From assembly GCA_963697285.1 (NCBI GenBank), contig CAVONI010000011.1, forward strand, positions 744,001 to 808,000: a stretch of DNA of 64,000 nucleotides, in the 5' to 3' direction. Of this stretch, positions 57,478 through 64,000 are shown piece after piece (the first letter of the stretch is position 1; the number at the start of each line of letters is the position of its first letter). The notes under the pieces were generated by a model that ran no database searches, was not told the origin of the DNA, and saw nothing but the letters and a program-made list of their open reading frames with translations. This DNA comes from JAEUQQ01 sp963697285. GTDB taxonomy: Bacteria > Acidobacteriota > Vicinamibacteria > Vicinamibacterales > JAFNAJ01. Both the position numbers and the translations under genes were made by a program.

Positions 57478-60420
57478 ATGATGAGTATTCGCCCATTCAT
57501 CCTCGCGCTCGCCCTGGCGTCAGTTGCCGTCCCGGCGGCCGCCCAGGTTGGCGACGGCGGACTTCGCGGTACCGTCGTCGATGAGCAGGGCGGCGCCATG
57601 CCCGGCGTCACGGTGACCGCGACCAGCAGCGCCCTGATGGCCCCTGCCGTCGCGATCAGTGAAAGCGACGGCACCTACCGGTTGATCAACCTGCCCCCTG
57701 GCGAGTACGTGCTCTCGGCAGAACTCGCCGGGTTCAAGCAGTTCCGCCGCGAGGGCGTGCTGCTGCGCGCCGGCGCCACCTTCCTCGTCGACATCACTCT
57801 CACGGTGGGTGCGATGGAGGAGACGATTACGGTCACGTTCGAGTCGCCGATGCTCGAAGTCTCGAAGCCCAGCAACGTGCTCACGATCGACGCCGGCTTC
57901 CAGCGCGTCGCACCGATGGTCGAAGGCAAGTTCTGGAGTGATTTCCTGCTGCTGACGCCGGGGGTCATTTCGCGTCCGCACAACGACGCGAGCGGACGCA
58001 TGAACTACTTCGGCAACGCGGTCGAGCATCGTGACGCGGTCACGCTGATGGAGGGGATGTACGCGGGCAACTACAACGACTTCAACATCAACCGGACGGG
58101 GCTGAGCACCGAGGCCATCCAGGACACCGAGGTGAAGACGGGGGGCGTCGACGCCGCGTCGCCCATGGGCTACGGTCTCGTCATCAACATGCAGAGCAAG
58201 AGCGGTGGCAACAAGTTCCAGGGTTCGGGCGTGTGGGCATATCAGCCGTTCTCGTGGAACGCGAACAACATGGAGGACGGCGCGCCGGCGACCCGTGAGG
58301 TGCACCAGTACGACGTGTCGCTTGGCGGGCCCATCAGGCGCGACCGGGCGTGGTTCTTCGCGGCGCTGCGCTACACCGACAACGCCAGCGGCGCGGGGCG
58401 ATCGCCCGACCAACTGGCCAACATGCGCACGTTCTTCCCCGAGAAGCCCCTGGGCACGAACACCATGGACGGCTACCAGCCGTGGTTCAAGGCGACAACC
58501 AAGCTCGGCCAGAAACACGACCTCGCCCTTATCTACCAGTCGGATCGCCTGTCGGTGAAACCCATCCAGGGCGACGACGTCGAGCTCGTGCAGATCATCG
58601 CCAGCGGGGGACCCATGTTCGGGGCCAAGCTGTCGTCGCTCTGGGGTGACACGGTCACGACCACGCTGACGGCCAGCTACAACGAGAAGGGCGGCAACGA
58701 TCTCGACAGCTACTACGAAAAGGACGGGCCGCTCATTGGGCTGCACCGCGAGGCGTTCGCGAACCAGGGCGTCCTGCAGGGCTCTGGCGCGTTCCTCCGC
58801 TACGGCTCGTGGACCTCGTCTGGATCGTGCGACGGCTGCTACGACCTCGACACGTCGTCGATCACCATGATCCGGGGCGACATCTCCTGGTACAAGCGAG
58901 GCTGGCTGGGGACGCACGAATTCCAGGGCGGCTTCCTGGCGATGCCGCGCAGCATCTACGAGAAGCAGGTGCAGTACCTCAACAACGGCTTCATCCGCGA
59001 GCAGCAGCGGCTGGTCAACACGAACAACCCGGCCCTCGGGTTCGTGCCCTTCCAGCGCACCTACGTGATCGGCGAACTCAACCTGCTCCAGTCGAAGGGC
59101 TCGGACGAGGATTACGGCTTCTACGTCCAGGACAGCTGGAAGCCCACCTCGCGCCTCACGGCGACCATCGGCGTGCGAATCGACCTCGTCACCCGCTTCG
59201 ACGAGTTGCGCAACCTGACGCGGCAGTCGAGCACAGAGATCGGGCCCCGCGCCGGCTTCTCGTACGTCATCACCTCGGATGCGAAGAACGTCCTGCGCGG
59301 CACCTACGGCCGGTACCACCAGCAGTTGATGGGCACCCGCAACCCGGTCCCCTCGTTCGGCGGCAACGACGCGCAGGGCCTGCGCGAGGAGTACGACGTG
59401 GACGGCAACGGGACGTTCGAGACCGTGGTCGTGACGCCCCCGGTCACCGGGGGGCTCTCGAGCCTGCAATTCGATCCCGACCTGCACCAGCCCTACTTCG
59501 ACGAGTGGACGATCGGCTACCGCCGGCAATTCCCGCTCCAGATCGCCCTCGACGTGGCGGCCATCGTGAAGGTGAATCACGACCAGTTCGGCCAGTACGA
59601 CATCAACGGCATCTACCCGAGTGGACCGAACCAGCCATTCGGCGGTTTTGGGAAGGTGGATCCGAATCGCGGACTCCTGTACCGCCTGACGAACAACAAC
59701 TGGTCGACGACGCACTACCGTGCGTTGCAGGCGACACTGACCAAGAACATGAGCCACAACTTCCAGTTGCTCTTCAACCTGCACCGGCAGTGGCAGCACC
59801 TCGAGGGCACGTGGAACCCCACCGATCCGGCGAAATTCATTCAGCCAGAGGCCTTCGACAATGACCGGAACGTCTGGCGCACAGACGGTGTGGTCGACCA
59901 GAACAGCCTTGCAACGGGCAGCTCGCTCGTGAACAACCCGATGTGGAACCCCTACGCCATCCGCATGGCCGGCACCTACCGCGCCCCGTGGAACGTGATG
60001 GTGTCGGGGAGCTACACCATCGTGGCGGGTTCCTATAGCGGGCCGATCATCGACCAGCTCCCCTCGAACAGCCCCCTGCTGCTGCCCTTCGGCCCTGCCA
60101 CCGTCGTGTCGTCGACCGGCGTCAGGCAGCCCAATCCCCTCGCCACGCGCATCCGCTTCAAGTTCTCCCCCCGCGGCGACGGCCAGGTGAAGCATCCAGA
60201 CGTGCACACCGTGGGCGTGCGCCTGGGAAAGCGCTTCGTGCTCGGCGGCTCGCGGCAACTCGAGGTGTCGGCCGAGGTGTTCAACCTCCTCAACGCCGGT
60301 CACTTCACCGATTACACGCGGAACGGGGCGAATCGCTTCTACAGCCCGACCACCTATCTGCAGTTGAGCAATCCGCAGACGCCGCAGGCGGTTCAACTGC
60401 AGACGATCTTCAGGTTCTGA
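57478..60420 (+). CDS. TonB-dependent receptor with N-terminal carboxypeptidase-regulatory-like domain
   Basis: About 980 residues. GGAGAGGAG precedes the twin ATG (57478/57481). Signal peptide ends near AAAQ. Residues about 25-110 form the CarboxypepD_reg beta-sandwich (GLRGTVVDEQGGAMPGVTVTA, GTYRLINLPPGEYVL), then comes a plug with weakly conserved features, then a 22-strand-like barrel ending LQTIFRF. This Oar-like type is the main outer-membrane receptor class in acidobacteria; ligand not predictable. The upstream gap 57196-57477 carries no clear promoter. The LVIVD-repeat gene follows after 38 bases and may be on the same transcript, suggesting that they handle the same substrate. Confidence 0.9.
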   Translation: MMSIRPFILALALASVAVPAAAQVGDGGLRGTVVDEQGGAMPGVTVTATSSALMAPAVAISESDGTYRLINLPPGEYVLSAELAGFKQFRREGVLLRAGATFLVDITLTVGAMEETITVTFESPMLEVSKPSNVLTIDAGFQRVAPMVEGKFWSDFLLLTPGVISRPHNDASGRMNYFGNAVEHRDAVTLMEGMYAGNYNDFNINRTGLSTEAIQDTEVKTGGVDAASPMGYGLVINMQSKSGGNKFQGSGVWAYQPFSWNANNMEDGAPATREVHQYDVSLGGPIRRDRAWFFAALRYTDNASGAGRSPDQLANMRTFFPEKPLGTNTMDGYQPWFKATTKLGQKHDLALIYQSDRLSVKPIQGDDVELVQIIASGGPMFGAKLSSLWGDTVTTTLTASYNEKGGNDLDSYYEKDGPLIGLHREAFANQGVLQGSGAFLRYGSWTSSGSCDGCYDLDTSSITMIRGDISWYKRGWLGTHEFQGGFLAMPRSIYEKQVQYLNNGFIREQQRLVNTNNPALGFVPFQRTYVIGELNLLQSKGSDEDYGFYVQDSWKPTSRLTATIGVRIDLVTRFDELRNLTRQSSTEIGPRAGFSYVITSDAKNVLRGTYGRYHQQLMGTRNPVPSFGGNDAQGLREEYDVDGNGTFETVVVTPPVTGGLSSLQFDPDLHQPYFDEWTIGYRRQFPLQIALDVAAIVKVNHDQFGQYDINGIYPSGPNQPFGGFGKVDPNRGLLYRLTNNNWSTTHYRALQATLTKNMSHNFQLLFNLHRQWQHLEGTWNPTDPAKFIQPEAFDNDRNVWRTDGVVDQNSLATGSSLVNNPMWNPYAIRMAGTYRAPWNVMVSGSYTIVAGSYSGPIIDQLPSNSPLLLPFGPATVVSSTGVRQPNPLATRIRFKFSPRGDGQVKHPDVHTVGVRLGKRFVLGGSRQLEVSAEVFNLLNAGHFTDYTRNGANRFYSPTTYLQLSNPQTPQAVQLQTIFRF

Positions 60421-60458
60421 CGCGGCAGCATCAGGTGGCCATACACGAGGAGATGCAG

Positions 60459-61850
60459 ATGACAGGCGCACCACGCAGAGCCGCCGGTGCTGCGGCACGG
60501 GCGGTCTGGCTCGCGATGGCAGGCAGCGTGATCGCTGCTGTCTGCGGCACGCAAGGGCTGTCAGGAGCCGAGTGGGCGAAGGCCAGGCAGGCGAAGCACA
60601 TGCGCCTGGTCGGCCACAGCGATCTCAACGGCAAAGGCGATGGCGGCGAGGGATTGGCGCTGCGGCAGTACCCCGACGGTCGCCGGGTGCTGTTCATCGC
60701 TCACCTGACAGACCCCAACTGCCTCAGCACCGTCGACGTGACGAATCCGGCAACACCTGTGGTGCTCGCACAGTTGCCAACCGTCTCAAATGTCGTGCGG
60801 TGCAACAGCCTCGCGGTCGCGGGCAACACCCTCATCGTCGCCCAACAGACCGAGCAACCGGGCCAACCTGGCGCCGGCGCGCGGATCTACGATGTCAGCG
60901 ATCCCGCGAAGCCCACCGAGATCGCCTACTTCGACACGTCGGGCGGCCCGTCGCGCGGCGCCCATTCGGTGTGGTTCACCGATGGTGAATATGCGTACCT
61001 CGCGACGGGCGCGCCGGATTTCGAGCCGGCCGTGCCGCCGCGCGGCGACGACCAGTTCCTGATGATCGTCGACGTGCGCAACCCGCGCGCGCCAAAGGAA
61101 GTGTCGCGATGGTGGGTGCCCGGCCAGCGCAAGGGCGAACCGGGCGCGCCGCTCCCCCGCACACTGACGAAGGACGGCGCGCGCGCGCACAGCTTCGCGA
61201 TTTCGCCTGAGCGGCCCGACCGGCTGTACGCCGGCTGGATCGACGGCGGCCTCGTCATTCTCGACATCGCCGACAAGACGAAGCCGCGGTTCATCTCGCG
61301 CCGGACGTGGTATCCCAAGACCGACGGGTACATTGCGCACTCGGCGTATGCGATCCCCTCGCGGGGCCTCGTGCTCGCCACGGCCGAAGCCACCGGACCG
61401 GGGTGCGTGGGCGCGCACGAAGCGCGGCCGAACTCGAAGAAGGGATTGCAGGCGCCGATGTGGACCGTCGACATCAGCAACGAGCAGCAACCGCAAGAGA
61501 TGACGCAGTTGCCGCCGCCGGCCGACGTCGAGGAGGCGTGCGCGGGCCTCAAGGGCCGGTACGGGGCGCACAACATGCACATGAACCCGCCCGTCGCCAC
61601 GGCCGCGCACCTCAAGCACACCGTGGTCACCGCGATGTTCGCCGCCGGCGTCCGCATCTACTCGACGGCCGATCCGAAGCAGCCCGAGGAGATTGCCTAC
61701 TTCGTTCCCGAGGCCCCTCCTACGAGCCGCATGGGCGTCATCCAGATGAACGACGTTTACGTGGATGAACGCGGGCTGATCTACTCGGTCGATCGCGAGT
61801 CGGGCGGGCTGTACATCCTCGAGTACACGGGGCCCGTCCCGCTCAAGTGA
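60459..61850 (+). CDS. LVIVD-repeat exported protein
   Basis: About 463 residues. The ATG at 60459 lies 6 bases after GAGGAG; the one at 60453 is too close. Signal segment AVWLAMAGSVIAAVCGTQG. The body has repeated beta-blade units with the D-V-x-NP-x-x-P pattern: STVDVTNPATPVV, YDVSDPAKPTEIAYFD, MIVDVRNPRAPKEVSRW, VILDIADKTKPRFISR, TVDISNEQQPQEM, YSTADPKQPEEIAYF. This forms a seven-bladed-type propeller with unknown ligand. It has two His-rich stretches (GAHNMHMN, GYIAHSAY). Downstream of the TonB receptor, likely its periplasmic or surface partner. Confidence 0.85.
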   Translation: MTGAPRRAAGAAARAVWLAMAGSVIAAVCGTQGLSGAEWAKARQAKHMRLVGHSDLNGKGDGGEGLALRQYPDGRRVLFIAHLTDPNCLSTVDVTNPATPVVLAQLPTVSNVVRCNSLAVAGNTLIVAQQTEQPGQPGAGARIYDVSDPAKPTEIAYFDTSGGPSRGAHSVWFTDGEYAYLATGAPDFEPAVPPRGDDQFLMIVDVRNPRAPKEVSRWWVPGQRKGEPGAPLPRTLTKDGARAHSFAISPERPDRLYAGWIDGGLVILDIADKTKPRFISRRTWYPKTDGYIAHSAYAIPSRGLVLATAEATGPGCVGAHEARPNSKKGLQAPMWTVDISNEQQPQEMTQLPPPADVEEACAGLKGRYGAHNMHMNPPVATAAHLKHTVVTAMFAAGVRIYSTADPKQPEEIAYFVPEAPPTSRMGVIQMNDVYVDERGLIYSVDRESGGLYILEYTGPVPLK

Positions 61851-61953
61851 TGCAACCACCCCCCGGGAGGGGTGAAGGGTGACGGTCGCCCCCCCCGGCA
61901 GTGCGGTAGGATCCGCAGGGAACGGCCTCTCGTTCCCTTCCGGATCCGCACCC

Positions 61954-62445
61954 ATGGACGCCATCACCTGCCTGAAGACCCGCCGCAGCATCCGCACGTT
62001 CACTGCTGACCACATCGATCCACAGACCGTTGAGGATCTGATCGATTGTGCCCGGCTCGCACCGACCGCGATGAACAAGCAGCCGTGGTCGTTCATCGTC
62101 CTCCGTGATGCGTCGACGCGCCACCGCATCGTCGAGATCGCAGGACACGGCGAGTTCCTGCGAACCGCTCCCGTGGCGATCGCCGTCTGCATCGACGAGT
62201 GGGATTACTGGAAGGAAGACGGGAGTGCCGCGACGACGGCGCTGCTGCTCGCCGCCCACGCGCACGGTCTCGGCGCGTGCTGGGTGTCGATGGAGCCGCA
62301 TCCCTACGCGGGCGCGGTGAAAGACCTGCTGGGAGTGCCCGCGGCTGCGCACCTGCTCGCGGTCGTCGCCCTGGGCCATGCCGCGGAGTCGCCGCAGCCC
62401 GAGAAGCGGCCGCTCGAGAGCATGGTGAAGCACGAACGCTGGTAG
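61954..62445 (+). CDS. Nitroreductase-family flavoprotein
   Basis: 163 residues. The start at 61954 (MDAITCLKTRRSIRTF) agrees with the usual N-terminus of the family; the frame upstream is low-complexity. Features are CLKTRRSIRTF and LAPTAMNKQPWSFIVLRD (FMN-binding), ALLLAAHAHGLGACWV and the terminal GHAAESPQPEKRPLESM. It should bind FMN and use NAD(P)H to reduce nitro, quinone or other substrates. The short form lacks the extended C-terminal arm of NfsB. A single gene. Confidence 0.9.
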   Translation: MDAITCLKTRRSIRTFTADHIDPQTVEDLIDCARLAPTAMNKQPWSFIVLRDASTRHRIVEIAGHGEFLRTAPVAIAVCIDEWDYWKEDGSAATTALLLAAHAHGLGACWVSMEPHPYAGAVKDLLGVPAAAHLLAVVALGHAAESPQPEKRPLESMVKHERW

Positions 62446-62523
62446 TGCGAGAGCGCCCCGATCGACCTCGCGGATGCGGCATCCGGCCCCTCGTCGCGCA
62501 TCGCTGACGTGCGCGTGGCCGGG

Positions 62524-62745
62524 TCAATCGCCAGAGGAGGAGTCCCTGCCGATGGCGAACCGCTGGCGATAGTGATCGGCGTCGGCCTTGCTGAAGCAGC
62601 AGAACGTGACCGACTCCGGCAGGACGTTGGCGGCAAGCCACTCCGTCACGGCGGCGATGGCGACCCCGCAGGCTGCCTCCCGCGGACACCCGTACACCCC
62701 GGTCGAAATCGCGGGAAAGGCGATGGTGCAGGCGCCGTTCGGTAT
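62524..62745 (-). pseudogene. 3' remnant of a macrodomain (ADP-ribose-binding) protein
   Basis: Read leftward from about 62745 the frame gives FPAISTGVYGCPREAA, the conserved loop of the macrodomain family (usually FPxISTGxYGYP), then VAIAAVTEWLAANVLPESV and FCCFSKADADHYR before a stop at 62524. The upstream two thirds of the domain, including the ADP-ribose Asn/Asp, are absent and replaced by a tract with a 21-nt palindrome. Thus a decayed gene. Confidence 0.6.
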
Positions 62746-62770
62746 CCGGCCGAACCGAATTGGGGGACCG

Positions 62771-62791
62771 AATTGGGGTCTGACCCCAATT
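62771..62791. repeat. 21-nt near-perfect palindrome, copy 1
   Basis: AATTGGGGTC-T-GACCCCAATT: two 10-base arms around a single T. An identical copy lies at 62926-62946. A partial run (GAATTGGGGGACC) precedes this one. Confidence 0.85.
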
Positions 62792-62925
62792 GGTTGGCAC
62801 GGGCTTGCAAACTGCCCTCCGGCGACATCTGTGGTTGACGGTTGTTCAGCGACGCGGAGGCGCCCGGCCTCGAATCCACAGGAATGGCCGCGTCAACCGG
62901 CGGTGCCGCTTCGACAACGACGGGG

Positions 62926-62946
62926 AATTGGGGTCTGACCCCAATT
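62926..62946. repeat. 21-nt near-perfect palindrome, copy 2
   Basis: Identical to the copy at 62771-62791, 155 bases away, same orientation. Sequence between and after them to 63153 holds no gene that I can support; GGGGAGTCTGGCCCC near 63097 may be a degenerate third copy. Confidence 0.85.
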
Positions 62947-63153
62947 CCTCCCATTCTGCCGCCACGGCCTCACTCGGGCCGGGGTCGGCTGCCGTCCGGG
63001 CCGGGGCTGCGACTGCCGGAGATCCGCAAGCGAAGGCGGAACAAGACGGTGTTCTCCGTCCATTCTGGGGGATCGCCGTCGGCGGGAGCTTTGCATTGGG
63101 GAGTCTGGCCCCGCGTGTGCCCGTTGTGGGACACCCGGCCATCGAGGTGCGGT

Positions 63154-63981
63154 GTGTATCGCGTCATTGAGAACGAGTCGCTGTCGGCAGATGTCCATCG
63201 CCTCTGGATCGAGGCGCCGCACGTCATCCGCAAGCGCAAGCCGGGTCAGTTCGTCATCATCCGGGTCAGCGAGGAGGGCGAACGCATCCCGCTCACCATC
63301 GCCGACGTCGACCAGGCGCGCGGTGCGATCGCGCTGATCGTCCAGGGAGTCGGCAAGTCGACCCGCGACCTCAACGCCGTCCCGGCAGGCAGCAGCATCA
63401 TCGACGTGGCGGGGCCACTGGGACGCCCGACCCACATCGTGCCGGGCGCGCACGTCTGCTGTGTCGGCGGAGGCATCGGGGCAGCGGTCGTCTACCCCAT
63501 TGCATGCGGCGTCAAGGCGGAAGGTGGCCGCGTGACCGCCATCCTCGGTGGGCGCACGAAGGACCTCGTCCTGCTCGAGCGCGAGATGCGCGAAATCGCC
63601 GACGTCTGCATCGTGACCACCGACGACGGGTCTGCCGGACGCCAGGGCCTGGTGACGGATGCGTTGTCAGAGGCCATCGCCGGCGGCGCCGCGTTCGACG
63701 AGGTCGTGGCGGTCGGCCCCGTCCCCATGATGCGCGCTGTCTGTGAACTGACCCGCCCGCTCGGGCTGAAGACAACGGTGAGCCTGAATCCGGTGATGGT
63801 CGACGGCACTGGGATGTGCGGCGGCTGCCGCGTCCAGGTCGGCGGTGAGCAGAAGTTCGTGTGCGTCGACGGGCCGGAGTTCGACGGGCACCTCGTCGAC
63901 TTCAACGAACTCAGTGCCCGGCTGCGGGCGTATCGCGCGCAGGAGGCCGAGTCGCTGGCCCTGTCCTGCGCGACGCGGTAG
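63154..63981 (+). CDS. NfnA/PyrK-type ferredoxin-NADP reductase-like flavoprotein
   Basis: 275 residues from the GTG at 63154, with GAGGTG 4 bases upstream. Segments ADVHRLWIEAPHVIRKRKPGQFVI and ERIPLTIAD bind flavin, AHVCCVGGGIGAAVVYPIA binds nucleotide, and near the C-terminus a four-Cys [2Fe-2S] pattern occurs (TGMCGGCRV, FVCVDGPEFD). This is the small subunit of NADH-dependent reduced ferredoxin:NADP oxidoreductase (or sulfide dehydrogenase alpha). The large subunit (GltD/NfnB type) normally follows and would lie beyond 64000. The 100 residues that an earlier ATG at 62842 would add come from repeat-rich non-coding sequence. Confidence 0.9.
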   Translation: MYRVIENESLSADVHRLWIEAPHVIRKRKPGQFVIIRVSEEGERIPLTIADVDQARGAIALIVQGVGKSTRDLNAVPAGSSIIDVAGPLGRPTHIVPGAHVCCVGGGIGAAVVYPIACGVKAEGGRVTAILGGRTKDLVLLEREMREIADVCIVTTDDGSAGRQGLVTDALSEAIAGGAAFDEVVAVGPVPMMRAVCELTRPLGLKTTVSLNPVMVDGTGMCGGCRVQVGGEQKFVCVDGPEFDGHLVDFNELSARLRAYRAQEAESLALSCATR

Positions 63982-64000
63982 CCCGCGGGCCACCAGAGCG

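Noticed and set aside
57520..60498. Leftward frame of 992 codons
   Set aside because: Antisense to the TonB receptor, which has signal peptide and clear domains. No protein-like features on this strand.
62842..63153. 104-residue N-terminal extension of the NfnA-like flavoprotein
   Set aside because: It is translated from repeat-bearing non-coding sequence, including the 21-nt palindrome; the family starts at the VYRVIENE segment.

Overview
The window is one stretch of a high-GC bacterial chromosome, most likely from an acidobacterium of the Vicinamibacteria kind. This is inferred from gene content: a TonB-dependent receptor with an N-terminal carboxypeptidase-regulatory-like domain, a DUF5916/CBM9-like outer-membrane protein, an RND pump with a glycine-rich loop, a PEP-CTERM protein, a large Ser/Thr kinase and several M28/P1 peptidases. 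No rRNA, tRNA, CRISPR array, intact transposase or prophage gene was seen.

Layout. 0-6.3 kb: a CapA-like protein cut by the window edge, a cyanophycinase-like peptidase, two outer-membrane beta-barrels flanking a polytopic membrane protein, and a PaaI-type thioesterase. 6.5-7.7 kb: a tiny lmo0937-type membrane protein and a 5'-truncated RCC1-repeat gene. 7.9-16.2 kb: a cyclic beta-1,2-glucan synthase read through about eight frameshifts. 16.2-21.7 kb: a PGBD-CHAP amidase-like protein, a remnant of an iron alcohol dehydrogenase, small membrane proteins, prfC, and a PEP-CTERM gene behind a good sigma-54 promoter candidate. 21.8-31 kb: an RND efflux pair, a solitary microcompartment-shell (BMC)-like protein, a carboxymuconolactone decarboxylase-like protein, and a Ser/Thr kinase followed by an outer-membrane protein.

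31-38 kb: the most interesting block. A membrane histidine kinase whose periplasmic part carries two CxxCH haem motifs and an NtrC-type sigma-54 activator diverge from an operon. That operon encodes a small unknown protein, a cyclic-nucleotide-binding-like protein, a tetrahaem cytochrome c, a TAT-exported four-cluster ferredoxin and an NrfD/PsrC-type quinone-interacting membrane protein. A sigma-54 promoter candidate sits just upstream of the operon. I infer a redox-sensed electron-transfer complex of the NrfBCD/DsrJOP/CbcSTU style. This block has by far the densest frameshifts, probably consensus error in the richest GC stretch, so its gene ends are approximate.

38-47.4 kb: a VOC protein, a sirtuin, a winged-helix/ferredoxin protein with a run of cysteines, then a tight operon of an isocitrate dehydrogenase-like enzyme, an HMG-CoA-lyase-like enzyme, a CaiB/BaiF CoA-transferase and LeuC/LeuD-like hydratase subunits, ending in a P1 peptidase. 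The set reads as a CoA-linked route that makes or breaks a branched hydroxy acid. 47.4-57.2 kb: a frameshifted DUF5916 protein; a three-gene operon of a PDZ protein, a CPA2-like antiporter and a single polypeptide fusing a CPA2-type cation/proton antiporter to a complete trehalose-6-phosphate synthase; and an M28 peptidase. 57.4-64 kb: the TonB-dependent receptor, an LVIVD-repeat protein, a nitroreductase, a macrodomain remnant beside two copies of a 21-nt palindrome, and an NfnA/PyrK-type flavoprotein.

Three tracts (7.9-16.2, 31-37.7, 47.7-49.9 kb) carry repeated single-base indels within otherwise conserved proteins, while the kilobases between them carry none. For those genes I give the span of the intended product.
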